The translations under genes were made by a program, and so were the position numbers. This document shows positions 1-15,673 of a DNA stretch of 64,000 nucleotides, one piece after another. Below the pieces are notes generated by a model that was not told where the DNA came from, made no database searches, and saw nothing but the letters and a program-made list of their open reading frames with translations. This stretch comes from Pseudomonas denitrificans (nom. rej.) (lineage in GTDB: Bacteria > Pseudomonadota > Gammaproteobacteria > Pseudomonadales > Pseudomonadaceae). The DNA is taken from NCBI RefSeq assembly GCF_008807415.1, contig NZ_CP043626.1, forward strand, positions 310,001-374,000. The letters run 5' to 3'. Every line of letters starts with the position of its first letter. Position 1 is the first letter of the stretch.

Positions 1-933
1 GTTCGACTTCTGCGATCGCATCGACCTCAAGCGCGTCAACAAGCGCACCCTGGAGGCGCTGATCCGCGCCGGCGCGCTGGATCGCCTCGGCCCGCACTTC
101 CATGAAGAGCAGAAGGCCTACCATGCCCACGTCGACATCAACCGCGCCGTGCTGCTGGCGTCCATGGAAGAAGCCGTCAAGGCCGCCGAGCAGACCTCGC
201 GCAGCCACGACAGCGGCCACATGGACCTGTTCGGCGGCGTGTTCGCCGAGCCTGAGGCCGATGTCTATGCCAACCACCGCAAGGTCAAGGAGCTCAACCT
301 CAAGGAGCGCCTGAAGGGCGAGAAAGACACCCTCGGCCTGTACCTGACCGGTCACCCATCGACGAGTACGAAGGCGAAGTGCGACGTTTTGCCCGCCAGC
401 GCATCGTCGAGCTGAAGCCCGCGCGTGATACCCAGACCGTCGCCGGCCTGATCGTCAACCTGCGGGTGATGAAGAACAAGCGCGGCGACAAGATGGGCTT
501 CGTTACCCTGGACGACCGCTCCGGCCGCATCGAAGCCTCGTTGTTCGCCGAAGCCTTCGCCGCCAACCAGGCGCTGCTGCAGACCGACGCGCTGGTGGTG
601 ATTGAGGGCGAAGTCAGCCAGGACGATTTCTCCGGCGGCCTGCGCCTGCGCGCCAAGCGCGTGATGGGCCTGGAAGAGGCGCGCACCTCGCTGGCGGAAA
701 GCCTGCGCGTGCGCGTCCACGCCGATGCGCTCAAGGGCGACCGTCTGCGCTGGCTGGCCGACCTGTGCACCCGTCACCGCGGCAGCTGCCCGGTCACCGT
801 CGACTACAGTGGCGAGCAGGCGCGCGCCCTGTTGCAGTTCGGCGAGCAGTGGCGGATCGACCCGGCAGACAACCTGATTCAAGCGTTGCGTGACCAGTTC
901 GGCCGCGACAACGTCTTCCTCAACTACCGCTAG
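1..933 (+). CDS. dnaE: DNA polymerase III alpha subunit, C-terminal part (5' truncated, frameshifted)
   Basis: This is the C-terminal end of the replicative polymerase alpha subunit; the start lies left of the window. The reading frame begins at base 2. It runs through the helix-hairpin-helix region (KRVNKRTLEALIRAGALD) into the OB-fold domain (TVAGLIVNLRVMKNKRGDKM) and ends at TAG 931-933. The frame breaks at the C run 355-357: the text reads ...YLTGHP and resumes one frame over as DEYEGEVRRFARQ. One extra C restores an uninterrupted protein. Because dnaE is essential and the change is a one-base homopolymer loss, a sequence error is the likely cause. accA follows in the same direction, as in other pseudomonads. 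Confidence 0.93.
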
Positions 934-1056
934 TGAAGCCCGCTAGTGAAGCCGGTGGCCAAAGGCCGCCCGCCAGTCTCGACCCTTGGCGCCCGATACC
1001 GTAAGGTAGGGCGCCTACGGACCAGGCCCAGCCGCCAACAGAACGACGGATAGCCC

Positions 1057-2007
1057 ATGAACCCGAATTTTCTCGATTTCGAACAGCCCATTGCCGACCT
1101 GCACGCCAAGATTGAAGAGCTGCGGTTGGTCGGTAACGACAACGCCCTGAACATCACCGACGAAATCTCCCGTCTGCAGGAGAAGAGCAAGGCGCTGACC
1201 GAGAACATCTTCGGCAACCTGTCCAGCTGGCAGATCGCCCAGCTCGCGCGCCATCCGCGTCGCCCCTACACCCTGGACTACATCGAGCACATCTTCACCG
1301 AGTTCGAAGAGCTGCACGGTGACCGCCACTTCTCCGACGACGCCGCGATTGTCGGTGGCGTTGCCCGCCTGGAAGACCAGCCGGTGATGATCATCGGCCA
1401 CCAGAAGGGCCGCGAAGTGCGCGAGAAGGTGCGCCGCAACTTCGGCATGCCCCGTCCGGAAGGCTACCGCAAGGCCTGCCGCCTGATGGAAATGGCCGAA
1501 CGCTTCAAGATGCCGATCCTGACCTTCATCGACACTCCCGGCGCCTACCCGGGCATCGACGCCGAAGAACGCGGCCAGAGCGAGGCGATCGCCTGGAACC
1601 TGCGCGTCATGGCGCGTCTGAAGACCCCGATCATCGCCACCGTTATCGGCGAGGGTGGCTCCGGCGGCGCACTGGCCATCGGCGTGTGCGACCAGCTGAA
1701 CATGCTGCAGTACTCCACCTACGCGGTGATCTCGCCCGAAGGTTGCGCCTCGATCCTCTGGCGTACCGCCGAGAAGGCGCCGGAAGCGGCCGAAGCCATG
1801 GGCATCACCGCCAACCGCCTGAAGGACCTGGGTATCGTCGACAGCGTCATCCCCGAGCCGCTGGGCAGCGCCCACCGCGACCCGGCCGCGATGGCCGAGA
1901 CCATCCGCAAGTCCCTGCTCGGCCAGCTCGACACGCTGAACCAGCTGAGCAGCGAAGAGCTCCTGGCGCGCCGTTATGAGCGCCTGATGAGCTACGGCGT
2001 CGCCTGA
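1057..2007 (+). CDS. accA: Acetyl-CoA carboxylase carboxyltransferase subunit alpha
   Basis: The product is the alpha subunit of acetyl-CoA carboxylase carboxyltransferase, which with AccD moves the carboxyl group from biotin to acetyl-CoA to make malonyl-CoA for fatty acid synthesis in the cytoplasm. The 316-residue length is normal for the family. The protein starts [12 protein letters not shown]. It carries the glycine-rich crotonase-fold segment [12 protein letters not shown] near residues 197-208 and the [10 protein letters not shown] segment before it. It lies between dnaE and tilS in the usual gamma-proteobacterial order. Confidence 0.97.
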   Translation: MNPNFLDFEQPIADLHAKIEELRLVGNDNALNITDEISRLQEKSKALTENIFGNLSSWQIAQLARHPRRPYTLDYIEHIFTEFEELHGDRHFSDDAAIVGGVARLEDQPVMIIGHQKGREVREKVRRNFGMPRPEGYRKACRLMEMAERFKMPILTFIDTPGAYPGIDAEERGQSEAIAWNLRVMARLKTPIIATVIGEGGSGGALAIGVCDQLNMLQYSTYAVISPEGCASILWRTAEKAPEAAEAMGITANRLKDLGIVDSVIPEPLGSAHRDPAAMAETIRKSLLGQLDTLNQLSSEELLARRYERLMSYGVA

Positions 2008-2076
2008 TCGACGCCTTCGGCGCAGCGCGGGTGACGAGGTATCCTTGCCTCGTCCCCGACCCTGCCGATCTGCGCC

Positions 2077-3390
2077 ATGTCTGCTGATTTCCAATCCCGA
2101 CTGCTGACTTTTCTCGCGCCCTGGCGCAACGCGCCGGCGTGGCGTGTCGCCTTGTCCGGCGGGCTCGATTCCACCGTTCTCCTGCATCTCCTGGCGCAAC
2201 TCGCTGCCCGCGAGGCCTTGCCGCCGATTTCCGCCATTCACGTGCACCACGGCCTGCAGGCTGTCGCTGATGCCTGGCCGGAACATTGCCAGCGTTTCTG
2301 CGACTCCCTTGGCGTGCCGATGCAGGTGGCGCGCGTGCAGGTCGATGACGGCGCCAGCCTGGAGCGCGCGGCGCGCGAGGCGCGGTATGCGGCTTTCGCC
2401 GCGGCGCTGGGGGAGGGCGAATGCCTGTTGACCGGCCAGCACCGTGACGATCAGGCGGAAACCGTCCTGTTCCGGCTGTTCCGCGGCGCCGGGGTGCGGG
2501 GCCTGTCCGCCATGGTGGCCAGTCGTCCGTTTGGCGCTGGAATGCTGCTGCGTCCGTTGCTGGATTTCAGTCGTGCGGAGTTGGAGCGGTACGCCCGCAG
2601 TCATGGGCTGACCTGGGTGGAGGACCCGTCCAATGCCAACGACGATTACGACCGCAACTACCTGCGCAACCGGGTGTTGCCGGGCATCGTCGAGCGCTGG
2701 CCTGCGGCCGTCGAAACCACCAGCCGCAGCGCCGAGCACCTGGCGGAAGCCGACGGGCTGCTGGGCGAGCTGGCACAAAGCGACCTGATTTCCGCCGGGG
2801 CGCGCAACGAATACATCGGCATGCAATTGCCCTCGCTGGCCATCGCCGCGCTGGCGGAGCTGAGTGAGCCGCGCCAGCGCAATGCATTGCGTCACTGGCT
2901 GGCACCGTTGGCTCGTCTGCCCGACCGCGCGCACTGGGCTGGCTGGCAGGACCTGCGTGACGCCCGCGAGGATGCCGAACCGATCTGGCGCCTCGCCGAT
3001 GGTGAACTGCGCCGCGCCCATGGCCGGCTCTGGTGGTTGGCCAACCCCTGGCTCGGCTTCGTACCGGCGAATCAGGCCTGGCGTGATCCGGCGCAGCCGC
3101 TTTCGCTGCCGGACAACGGCTCGCTGCGTTTCGAGGGCGAACCGCCGAACGGGCCGCTGGAGGTTCGCTACCGGCAGGGTGGGGAGGTCATGCTGCTGGC
3201 CGGTCGAGGCTCCCGCGACCTCAAGCGCCTGCTCAATGAAGCGGCCGTGCCGGCCTTTCTGCGTGGTCGTCTGCCGCTGCTCTGGCGAGCCGACGAACTG
3301 CTTGGCGTAGCCCTGCTGCCGGACCTGCGGGGGAGGCGGGGCAGGGCTGGACTCTGCGCTGGACACCTCCGACGAATGACTCGGGTTTGA
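2077..3390 (+). CDS. tilS: tRNA(Ile)-lysidine synthetase
   Basis: TilS uses ATP and lysine to convert the C34 wobble base of tRNA-Ile(CAU) to lysidine, so that the tRNA reads AUA and not AUG. The PP-loop signature SGGLDS is at residues 27-32, followed by the HVHHGL and GQHRDDQAET motifs of the N-terminal ATPase domain. The C-terminal part has the substrate-binding TilS domains (DLKRLLNEAAVPAFLRGRLP). At 437 residues it is a normal length. Start ATG 2077 follows accA by 69 bases. Confidence 0.96.
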   Translation: MSADFQSRLLTFLAPWRNAPAWRVALSGGLDSTVLLHLLAQLAAREALPPISAIHVHHGLQAVADAWPEHCQRFCDSLGVPMQVARVQVDDGASLERAAREARYAAFAAALGEGECLLTGQHRDDQAETVLFRLFRGAGVRGLSAMVASRPFGAGMLLRPLLDFSRAELERYARSHGLTWVEDPSNANDDYDRNYLRNRVLPGIVERWPAAVETTSRSAEHLAEADGLLGELAQSDLISAGARNEYIGMQLPSLAIAALAELSEPRQRNALRHWLAPLARLPDRAHWAGWQDLRDAREDAEPIWRLADGELRRAHGRLWWLANPWLGFVPANQAWRDPAQPLSLPDNGSLRFEGEPPNGPLEVRYRQGGEVMLLAGRGSRDLKRLLNEAAVPAFLRGRLPLLWRADELLGVALLPDLRGRRGRAGLCAGHLRRMTRV

Positions 3391-3551
3391 GCTGATAGCG
3401 GCTTTCCGGTAGACTACGCTCCCGTCTTGTACCGCTCCTGTTGATTCGCCTTCGAATCAGTGGGAGTTCGCTATTTTCACGACGAAGTCGTGAGCCGGGT
3501 CTTGTACCCGACACCTTCGCTTCCCCGGCGGCCGAGCCGCCTAAACGCTGA

Positions 3552-7440
<3,889 letters not shown>

Positions 7441-7469
7441 TCCTGATCCTGATACTAGTCTGGTACGGT

Positions 7470-7495
7470 AAAGGGGTGGCACGAGCCACCCCTTT
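7470..7495 (+). terminator. Hairpin after eno
   Basis: AAAGGGGTGGC-ACGA-GCCACCCCTTT forms a GC-rich stem-loop 30 bases past the eno stop and just before ftsB. The T tract is short, so it may only partly stop transcription. Confidence 0.55.
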
Positions 7496-7513
7496 GCGTA
7501 TGGAGCTGATGGT

Positions 7514-7798
7514 TTGAGGTTACGTAGCCCTTACTGGCTGTTCGTCGTGCTGATCCTGGCGCTGGCCGGCCTGCAGTATCGCCTGTGGATTGGCGATGGC
7601 AGTCTGGCGCAGGTGCGCGACCTGCAGAAGCAGATCGCCGATCAGCAGGGCGAGAACGAGCGGCTGCTCGAGCGTAACCGCATCCTCGAGGCGGAAGTCG
7701 CCGAGCTCAAGAAAGGCACCGAGACCGTCGAGGAGCGTGCGCGCCACGAACTCGGCATGGTCAAGGACAAGGAAACCCTCTACCAGCTCGCGCAATGA
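7514..7798 (+). CDS. ftsB: Cell division protein FtsB
   Basis: FtsB is a small bitopic inner-membrane divisome protein that forms a complex with FtsL and FtsQ. The 94-residue product has a short cytoplasmic end, one membrane segment at about residues 7-22 (LFVVLILALAGLQYRLW) and a coiled coil at about 30-70. The start is TTG at 7514, 8 bases after GGAG; a nearby ATG GTT TGA is dead. It overlaps ispD by four bases (ATGA), which suggests translational coupling. Confidence 0.94.
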   Translation: MRLRSPYWLFVVLILALAGLQYRLWIGDGSLAQVRDLQKQIADQQGENERLLERNRILEAEVAELKKGTETVEERARHELGMVKDKETLYQLAQ

Positions 7799-8493
7799 CC
7801 ACACCCGCCTTCTGGGCCGTGATCCCGGCCGCCGGCATCGGTTCGCGGATGCGCGCCGACCGCCCCAAGCAATACCTCGACCTTGCCGGTCGCAGCATTC
7901 TCGAACGCACCCTCGACTGCTTCCTCGGCCATCCCCGGCTGAAGGGTCTGGTGGTGTGCCTGGCCGCCGACGATCCCTGGTGGCCGACCTTGCCGAGTGC
8001 TTCCAACGAACTGATCCAGCGTGCCGACGGTGGCCGCGAGCGCGCCGATTCCGTGCTCAATGGTCTGCTGCGCCTGACCGAGCTGGGCGCTGGCAGTGAC
8101 GACTGGGTGCTGGTGCACGACGCCGCCCGGCCGAACCTGGCTCGCGCTGATCTGGATCGCCTGTTGGGCGAGCTGGAGTTTGACGCCGTGGGTGGCCTGC
8201 TCGGGGTCCCCGCGCGGGATACCCTGAAACGCGTTGGCGCTGACGGCCGCGTGGTGGAAACCATCGACCGCAGCGTGGTCTGGCAGGCCTATACCCCGCA
8301 GATGTTCCGCCTCGGCGCGCTGCACCGCGCGCTCGCCGATGCGCTGGTGGCCGATGCGGCCATCACCGACGAGGCCTCTGCCATGGAGTGGGCGGGCTAT
8401 GCGCCGCGCATGGTGGAAGGGCGGGTGGACAACATCAAGGTCACCACCCCGGAAGACCTGCAGCGCCTGCAGCGCAATTTCGCCAAGCACTGA
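7795..8493 (+). CDS. ispD: 2-C-methyl-D-erythritol 4-phosphate cytidylyltransferase
   Basis: IspD transfers CMP to methylerythritol phosphate in the non-mevalonate isoprenoid pathway. The 232-residue protein has the nucleotide-binding start AVIPAAGIGSRM-ADRPKQY, the VHDAARP motif and VWQAYTPQMF. It is coupled to ftsB by an ATGA overlap. Its pathway partner ispF lies separately at 13.4 kb. Confidence 0.97.
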   Translation: MTTPAFWAVIPAAGIGSRMRADRPKQYLDLAGRSILERTLDCFLGHPRLKGLVVCLAADDPWWPTLPSASNELIQRADGGRERADSVLNGLLRLTELGAGSDDWVLVHDAARPNLARADLDRLLGELEFDAVGGLLGVPARDTLKRVGADGRVVETIDRSVVWQAYTPQMFRLGALHRALADALVADAAITDEASAMEWAGYAPRMVEGRVDNIKVTTPEDLQRLQRNFAKH

Positions 8494-8516
8494 AACAGTC
8501 GCGATGTTTGGAATGT

Positions 8517-8603
8517 CGTAGGAGCGGATTTATCCGCGATCGGCATCGCCCAGGTGGAGAGTGTGCCGGCCGACAACAATCGCGGACGGAGTCCGCTCCT
8601 ACG
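8517..8603. repeat. REP-like inverted repeat 1
   Basis: CGTAGGAGCGGATTTATCCG at the left and its near-complement CGGACGGAGTCCGCTCCTAC at the right face each other across a short spacer. This is the form of Pseudomonas repetitive extragenic palindromes. It lies in the gap between the converging ispD and yedF genes. Confidence 0.75.
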
Positions 8604-8625
8604 AAAACCGTTACCCCCGCGGTAT

Positions 8626-8703
8626 CGTAGGGCGAATAACCTGGAACAGGTTATCCGCCTGTTTTTAAGCGGCGGATAACGCTGGCGCGTTATGCGCCCT
8701 ACG
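8626..8703. repeat. REP-like inverted repeat 2
   Basis: CGTAGGGCGAATAAC...GTTATGCGCCCTACG forms a second, different palindromic element of about 78 bases directly beside the first. It holds inner arms of the type GGTTATCCGCC/GGCGGATAAC. It could also act as a bidirectional stop between the convergent genes. Confidence 0.7.
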
Positions 8704-8711
8704 AAAGCCTC

Positions 8712-8960
8712 TCAGCCCAGCAGCGGCACCTCGATCAGGAAGCGGAACAGCGCCCCGTGCTGTTCCACCGCCAGGCAGTGATAGCCATGGCGCTTCGTGT
8801 CTTCCGGAATGCCGTGCACTGACTGCGAACAGTCGGTGATCACCTCCAGCAGATCGCCTGGCTTGAGCGTCTCCAGGGTTTCCAGGGTGGCGATGGCGTT
8901 GTAGGGGCAGTGTTCGCCGCGCAGATCAAGCGACAGCGTCGGCGTCTTGGTGTCGGGCAT
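8712..8960 (-). CDS. yedF: TusA/YedF-family sulfurtransferase
   Basis: This 82-residue protein has the SirA/TusA fold pattern: DLRGEHCPYN near the N terminus, with the single cysteine that carries sulfur in this family, then a glycine-rich LKPGDLLEVITD strand. The usual C-P-x-P is C-P-Y-N here. It overlaps the 3' end of the yedE-like gene by 35 bases, the standard YedE-YedF pairing. A role in handing on sulfur (or selenium) brought in by YedE is inferred from the family. Confidence 0.85.
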   Translation of the reverse strand: MPDTKTPTLSLDLRGEHCPYNAIATLETLETLKPGDLLEVITDCSQSVHGIPEDTKRHGYHCLAVEQHGALFRFLIEVPLLG

Positions 8961-10152
8961 CGGACGGTTTCCGTTTACGGGTGAAGCGTTGCGCGTTGAG
9001 TTGTACCAGCAGCATGCACAGGGCGAGGCCGGCGAAGGTGATCAGCAGGCCGCCGCCAGGGCCGAACTCCTGCAACAGATTGAGCTTGGGATAGGGCAGG
9101 GCAAGGCTGGTGCCGAGCTGGTCCCAGTACACCGCGACCAGGGTGCCGCCGATGACGTTGCCGACGCCTACCACCCAGAAGTGCACCTGGCCTTCCATCG
9201 AGCGATACATCCAGCCCGTTTCGCAGCCGCCGGCCAGCACGATGCCGATGCCGAACAGCACACCACCGATCACGGCGTTCGGACCCATCCAGAAGATCTT
9301 CGGCGGCAGGCCGTTGTGGATCGCCGCGAAGGTGCCGACGCAGGCGGCCGCCATGCCCAGCAGGATACCCAGTGCGGCCTGGGTTCGGCCGGTGGTCCAG
9401 AGGTCACGGGCGGCGCTGGTGAAGCAGATCTGTGCGCGTTCGATCAGGCCGCCGAACAGCAGGCCGAACAGGCAGGCCATGCCCAGCACCAGCGAGACTT
9501 CGAAGCGCCAGGCAGCGAACAGCGCAGCGATCGCCAGCACGCCCATGCCCAGGCGCCATTGCAGCTTGGCACGGCGAGCGAGCGCTTCGGCAGTTGGCAG
9601 GGCGGCAGCCTTGCCGCCGACTTTGAGCGGAATGCGCAGGAAGGGCAGCAGGCTGATCTTCACGCCGAACCAGGCACCGATCACGGTGGAGAACATGAAG
9701 GCCCAGGCGTGCACGGAGAACATCGGGATGCCGGTGAAGAAGGCCGCCAGGTTGCAGCCCATCGCCAGGCGCGCGCCGAATCCGGCGATCACTCCGCCGA
9801 TCAGGCCCTGCAGCAGGCGGCGCTTGCTGGTCGGCCAGCGCAGGCTGACGTTGCCGGCCCAGAGCGCGCAGACCAGCGCGCCGAGGAACATGCCGATGAT
9901 CATCACGCCATCGATGCGGTCGAACGGCGTGCCTTGGAGGCCGATGATCTTGAAGTAGCTCCATTCCTGGGGCTGCAGGCCGAACCAGGACAGCACGTGG
10001 CCGCCCCAGCGGGTGAACTCGCCGGTGACTGCCCAGAAGGTGCCGGTCATGGCGAAGTAGTAGGCGGAGATGACGCCCAGGGCAACCAGGGTTGGCAGGG
10101 GCGACCAGAAGCGCAGCAGATAGCGCTCCCGGAAAGAAGATAGGGCTGACAT
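8926..10152 (-). CDS. yedE: YeeE/YedE-family sulfur transporter
   Basis: The 408-residue inner-membrane protein has about nine or ten hydrophobic segments and the two family cysteine/glycine signatures GARLAMGCNLAAFF and LAGGCETGWMYRSMEG. YeeE/YedE proteins import thiosulfate-type sulfur compounds; YedE has also been linked to selenium. The start ATG at 10152 has AAGGA upstream. It is followed directly by the overlapping yedF. Confidence 0.88.
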   Translation of the reverse strand: MSALSSFRERYLLRFWSPLPTLVALGVISAYYFAMTGTFWAVTGEFTRWGGHVLSWFGLQPQEWSYFKIIGLQGTPFDRIDGVMIIGMFLGALVCALWAGNVSLRWPTSKRRLLQGLIGGVIAGFGARLAMGCNLAAFFTGIPMFSVHAWAFMFSTVIGAWFGVKISLLPFLRIPLKVGGKAAALPTAEALARRAKLQWRLGMGVLAIAALFAAWRFEVSLVLGMACLFGLLFGGLIERAQICFTSAARDLWTTGRTQAALGILLGMAAACVGTFAAIHNGLPPKIFWMGPNAVIGGVLFGIGIVLAGGCETGWMYRSMEGQVHFWVVGVGNVIGGTLVAVYWDQLGTSLALPYPKLNLLQEFGPGGGLLITFAGLALCMLLVQLNAQRFTRKRKPSDARHQDADAVA

Positions 10153-10220
10153 CTCGTCGTCCTTGATCCGAAGGGTGGGAAACCGCCCATTCTAGCCAAC
10201 GCGTCTTTCAGGCGCTTGTT

Positions 10221-11113
10221 TCAGGGCAACGGAGTGGGTTGAAGATGCTGCAGGCCTTCCTTCAGATGATCCACCAGCTGCCGCACCTTGGGCGACAGGT
10301 GCCGTTGCTGTGGATAAAGCGCCCAGACCCCCGTGTTGGGCGGCTGGTGCGCATCCAGCAGGGACACCAGGCGGCCGCTGCGCAGGTGTTCCAGTACGTA
10401 GTAGTCCGGCAACTGGCACAGTCCGAAGCCGCGCAATGCCGCATCGAGCACCGCCTGGCCGCTGTTGCAGCGCCAGTTGCCCTGTACCCGGTGCTGGGTT
10501 TCGCGGCCGTCCTCGAGGAAGCTCCACTGGTCGCTGCTGCCCACCAGGCAGTTGTGTTGCGCCAGTTCCGCGACGCTCTGTGGTGCGCCGTGACGCGCCA
10601 GATAGTCCGGGTAGCGCAGAGATACATCACGCGCGGCGCCAGGCGAGTCGCCACGAGCCGCGAATCGCTCAGGCGGCCGAGGCGGATCGCCAGGTCGAAG
10701 CCTTCGTGGAGCAGATCAAGCTGACGGTTGGACAGCTCGATCTCCACCCGCAGTTGCGGAAACTGCGCCATGAATTCGTTCACCAGCGGCACCACGAAGC
10801 GCTCGCCGTAGGCCACGGCGCAGGTCATGCGCAGCAGGCCCTTGGGCTCGGCGGACAGATCGCTGACCGCACGCAGTGCCTCCTCGCGGGCATCCTGCAG
10901 GCGTCGGCAGTGCTGCAGGAAGGTCTGCCCGGCTTCGCTCAGCGTCACCTTTCGCGTGCTGCGGTAGAGCAGGCGCGTCTGCAGTCGCTCTTCCAGTCGC
11001 GCGACCTGGCGGCTGACGTGGGACGAAGAAACCCCTAGGCGTTCGGCGGCGGCGGTGAATTGGCCGGTTTCGGCGACGGCGACGAATTCGTCCAGTCCTT
11101 CCCAGCGGTGCAT
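10221..11113 (-). CDS. gfnR: LysR-type regulator next to the formaldehyde detoxification genes (frameshifted)
   Basis: A LysR-family activator: the N-terminal winged helix (FTAAAERLGVSSSHVSRQVA) is intact and is followed by the effector-binding domain. The frame breaks at the G run 10609-10611 on the plus strand (CCC on the coding strand). Before it the protein reads ...APRVMYLCATP. After adding one C it continues DYLARHGAPQSVAEL and on to VGSSDQWSFLEDG, ending at 10221, to give 297 residues, a normal LysR length. The gene is divergent from adhC-fghA, the position of GfnR (PA3630) in P. aeruginosa. Symbol assigned by position and family. The break is probably a sequence error. Confidence 0.8.
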
Positions 11114-11130
11114 CTGGATTATCCCTGTAT

Positions 11131-12442
<1,312 letters not shown>

Positions 12443-12487
12443 TCGAACCGCCGGGCGCGCCACGCGCCCGGCCTCACAGGAGGCTCC

Positions 12488-13339
12488 ATGACGGATTCCA
12501 TCGAACTCATCAGCACCCAGAAGAGCTTCGGCGGCTGGCACCAGCGCTACCGCCACCGTTCCGCCGCCCTCGGCTGCGACATGGTCTTCGCGGTCTATCT
12601 GCCGCCCCAGGCCGAGCCCGAGGCGGGCTTGCCGGTGCTGTACTGGCTGTCCGGCCTGACCTGCACCGACGAGAACTTCATGCAGAAGGCCGGCGCGCAG
12701 CGCATGGCTGCTGAGCTGGGGATTGTCATTGTCGCGCCGGACACCAGCCCGCGCGGGCCGGAAGTGCCGGGCGATCCAGATGGCGCCTGGGACTTCGGCC
12801 TTGGTGCCGGCTTCTACGTCAATGCCACCCAGGAACCCTGGGCGCGCCACTACCGGATGCACGATTACGTGGTGCAGGAGTTGCCTGCACTGATCGAGGC
12901 GAACTTCCCGGTTTCCCAGAAGCGCGGCATCAGCGGCCACTCCATGGGGGGCCATGGCGCGCTGATCTGCGCCCTGCGCAACCCGGGCCGCTACCTGTCG
13001 CTGTCGGCCTTTGCGCCCATCACCCATCCCAGCGATTGCCCATGGGGGCAGAAGGCCCTGGGCCGCTTCCTCGGTGAAGATCCGGCGGCCTGGCGTGAGT
13101 GGGATGCCGTGGAACTGCTGGCGAATGCCAGTGAGCGCCTGCCGATCCTGGTGGACCAGGGCGAGCGCGACGACTTCCTCGCCGTGCAGCTCAAGCCCGA
13201 CGCCCTGCGCGAAGCGGCCGCTGCGGTCGGCCATCCGCTGGAGCTGCGCCTGCAGCCCGGCTACGACCACAGCTACTACTTCATTGCGAGCTTCATCGAT
13301 GATCACCTGCGCCACCACGCTGCGGCGCTCTGTGGCTGA
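12488..13339 (+). CDS. fghA: S-formylglutathione hydrolase
   Basis: An alpha/beta hydrolase of the esterase D family that splits S-formylglutathione to formate and glutathione, the second step after AdhC. The nucleophile Ser152 lies in [10 protein letters not shown]; the acid and histidine fall in VDQGERDDF and YDHSYYF near the end. The length is 283 residues, with AGGAGG before ATG 12488. It forms a two-gene operon with adhC. Confidence 0.96.
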   Translation: MTDSIELISTQKSFGGWHQRYRHRSAALGCDMVFAVYLPPQAEPEAGLPVLYWLSGLTCTDENFMQKAGAQRMAAELGIVIVAPDTSPRGPEVPGDPDGAWDFGLGAGFYVNATQEPWARHYRMHDYVVQELPALIEANFPVSQKRGISGHSMGGHGALICALRNPGRYLSLSAFAPITHPSDCPWGQKALGRFLGEDPAAWREWDAVELLANASERLPILVDQGERDDFLAVQLKPDALREAAAAVGHPLELRLQPGYDHSYYFIASFIDDHLRHHAAALCG

Positions 13340-13398
13340 CACCCTCGGGGCAGTGATCCGGTAGAATCGACGCCCTGACATCTACAGGGCGTTTTTTC

Positions 13399-13872
13399 AT
13401 GCGTATCGGACATGGCTACGACGTGCACCGCTTCGGCGAGGGCGACTTCATCACCCTCGGCGGCGTGCGTATTCCCCACAGGTTCGGGCTCGTCGCCCAC
13501 TCCGACGGCGACGTGTTGTTGCACGCGCTCTCCGATGCCCTGCTGGGCGCCTGCGCGCTGGGCGATATCGGCAAGCACTTCCCCGACACCGACCCGCAGT
13601 TCAAGGGCGCCGACAGCCGCGCGCTGCTGCGCCACGTGCTGAGTCTGGTGGAAGCCAAGGGCTGGAAGGTGGAAAACGTCGACACCACCATCATCGCCCA
13701 GGCGCCGAAGATGGCGCCGCACATCCAGAGCATGCGCGAGAGCATCGCCGCCGACCTGAAGGTCGAACTGGACCAGGTCAACGTCAAGGCCACCACCACC
13801 GAGAAACTCGGCTTCACCGGCCGAGAAGAGGGCATCGCGGTCCACGCAGTCGCCCTGCTGGTTCGCGCATGA
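13399..13872 (+). CDS. ispF: 2-C-methyl-D-erythritol 2,4-cyclodiphosphate synthase
   Basis: IspF cyclises the IspD/IspE product in the methylerythritol isoprenoid pathway. The 157-residue protein shows the metal-binding GYDVHRF start, [11 protein letters not shown], and the C-terminal [17 protein letters not shown]. Its stop overlaps the truD start by four bases (ATGA). Confidence 0.97.
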   Translation: MRIGHGYDVHRFGEGDFITLGGVRIPHRFGLVAHSDGDVLLHALSDALLGACALGDIGKHFPDTDPQFKGADSRALLRHVLSLVEAKGWKVENVDTTIIAQAPKMAPHIQSMRESIAADLKVELDQVNVKATTTEKLGFTGREEGIAVHAVALLVRA

Positions 13873-14927
13873 CGGAGCTGGAACTGCTGGGCCCGCGCGC
13901 CCACGGCGATGCTTGCGGAAGCGCCGTGCTCAAGGCCGTGGCGGAAGATTTCCAGGTCGACGAAGTGCTGGACATCCCGCTCTCCGGCGACGGCGAACAC
14001 CTCTGGCTGTGGGTCGAGAAGCGCGGCCTGAACACCGAAGAAGCCGCCCGTCGCCTGGCCCGTGCCGCCGGCGTACCGGTGAAAATGATCAGCTACGCCG
14101 GCCTCAAGGATCGCCAGGCGCTGACCCGCCAGTGGTTCAGCCTGCACCTGCCGGGCAAGTCCGATCCGGACCTGGCCGCCGCCGAGGACGACAGCCTGCG
14201 CATCCTTGAGCGCAATCGCCATCGCCGCAAACTGCAACGCGGCGCCCATTCGGCCAACGGCTTCACCCTGCGCCTGACCGAGTTGCAGGCCGATCGCGAA
14301 CAGCTCGAAGCGCGCCTGAAGGCCCTGGTCGCCCAGGGCGTGCCGAACTACTTCGGTACTCAGCGTTTCGGCCATGACGGCGGCAACGTCTTCGATGCCC
14401 GTGGCTTCGCCGAGCGTGGCAAGTTGCCGGAACATCGCAACATGCGCTCGCGGATGCTCTCGGCGGCCCGCAGCTTCATCTTCAATCAGGTGCTGGCCCG
14501 CCGCGTCGCGGAAGGCACCTGGAACCAGGCGCGGGTCGGCGACCTGCTGGCGTTCACCGACAGCCGCAGCTTCTTCCCCGCTGGCGAAGCGGAGTGCTCC
14601 GACCCGCGCCTCGCCGCGCTCGACCTGCACCCCACCGGTCCGATGTGGGGCGAGGGCGATTCACCGGCGACGAACCAGCCCGGAGAGATCGAAAGCAGCG
14701 TACAGCAGGCGGAGATGGCGCTTTGCCAGTGGCTCGCCAGTGCGGACATGGCGCACGAACGGCGCATTCTGCGCCTCCCCATCCCGGGTCTTACATGGCA
14801 TTATCCCGCCCCTGACATTCTGCAACTGGAATTCGTCCTGCCGGCTGGCTGCTTCGCCACCGTGGTAGTGCGCGAGCTGATCGACCTCGTGCCGGCAGGG
14901 CAGACGGAAAGCCCATGCGCATATTGA
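13869..14927 (+). CDS. truD: tRNA pseudouridine(13) synthase
   Basis: TruD makes pseudouridine at position 13 of tRNA-Glu. The catalytic motif is [15 protein letters not shown] with the aspartate in LKDR; the NYFGTQRFG segment is also typical. The protein is 352 residues. It overlaps ispF by 4 bases at its start and surE by 13 bases at its end, indicating a tightly coupled ispF-truD-surE-pcm operon. Confidence 0.96.
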   Translation: MTELELLGPRAHGDACGSAVLKAVAEDFQVDEVLDIPLSGDGEHLWLWVEKRGLNTEEAARRLARAAGVPVKMISYAGLKDRQALTRQWFSLHLPGKSDPDLAAAEDDSLRILERNRHRRKLQRGAHSANGFTLRLTELQADREQLEARLKALVAQGVPNYFGTQRFGHDGGNVFDARGFAERGKLPEHRNMRSRMLSAARSFIFNQVLARRVAEGTWNQARVGDLLAFTDSRSFFPAGEAECSDPRLAALDLHPTGPMWGEGDSPATNQPGEIESSVQQAEMALCQWLASADMAHERRILRLPIPGLTWHYPAPDILQLEFVLPAGCFATVVVRELIDLVPAGQTESPCAY

Positions 14928-15673
14928 TTGCCAACGACGACGGGGTCACTGCACCCGGTATCGCCGCGCTTCACGACGCGCTGTCCGACTATGCGGACTG
15001 CATCGTGATCGCCCCGGAAGCCGATCGTAGCGGAGCGAGTAGTTCGCTGACGCTGGATCGGCCGCTGCATCCCCATCGCCTGGGCAATGGTTTCATCAGC
15101 CTCAACGGCACCCCGACCGACTGCGTGCACCTGGGCCTCAACGGCCTGCTCGAAGAAGTGCCGGAGATGGTCGTCTCGGGCATCAACCTGGGCGCCAACC
15201 TGGGCGACGACGTACTCTATTCGGGCACCGTGGCAGCGGCCCTGGAGGGGCGTTTCCTGTCCCGCCCGGCCTTTGCCTTCTCGCTGTGCTCGCGCCTGAC
15301 CGACAACCTGCCGGCCGCCATGCACTTCGCCCGCCTGCTGGTGGAGTCCCACGAGAAGCTCGAGCTGCCGCCGCGCACCGTGCTCAACGTGAATATTCCC
15401 AACCTGCCGCTGGAGCGCATCAAGGGCATCCAGCTGACCCGCCTGGGGCATCGTGCCCGCGCCAAGCCGCCGGTCAAGGTGGTCAATCCGCGTGGCAAGG
15501 AAGGCTACTGGATCGCCGCTGCCGGCGATGCCGAGGATGGCGGCGAGGGCACCGATTTCCACGCGGTCATGCAGGGTTACGTGTCGATCACGCCGCTGCA
15601 GATGGACCGGACCTTCCGGGAGGCGTTCAATGTCCTTGGCGACTGGCTCGGAGGGCTCGACCATGGCCAATGA
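14915..15673 (+). CDS. surE: 5'/3'-nucleotidase SurE
   Basis: SurE is a metal-dependent nucleotidase (survival protein) often co-transcribed with pcm, nlpD and rpoS. The N-terminal [14 protein letters not shown] holds the DD metal ligands; [19 protein letters not shown] is the second signature. The length is 252 residues. The stop lies inside the start region of pcm (11-base overlap). Confidence 0.96.
   Translation: MRILIANDDGVTAPGIAALHDALSDYADCIVIAPEADRSGASSSLTLDRPLHPHRLGNGFISLNGTPTDCVHLGLNGLLEEVPEMVVSGINLGANLGDDVLYSGTVAAALEGRFLSRPAFAFSLCSRLTDNLPAAMHFARLLVESHEKLELPPRTVLNVNIPNLPLERIKGIQLTRLGHRARAKPPVKVVNPRGKEGYWIAAAGDAEDGGEGTDFHAVMQGYVSITPLQMDRTFREAFNVLGDWLGGLDHGQ

Noticed and set aside
355..357. 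dnaE as a true pseudogene
   Set aside because: It is essential, and the same one-base G/C loss recurs in seven other genes, so error is the better explanation.
1015..3366. Long minus-strand frame of 783 codons across accA and tilS
   Set aside because: It is a shadow of high-GC genes: Gln/Arg/Gly-rich, no motif, and opposite two certain genes.
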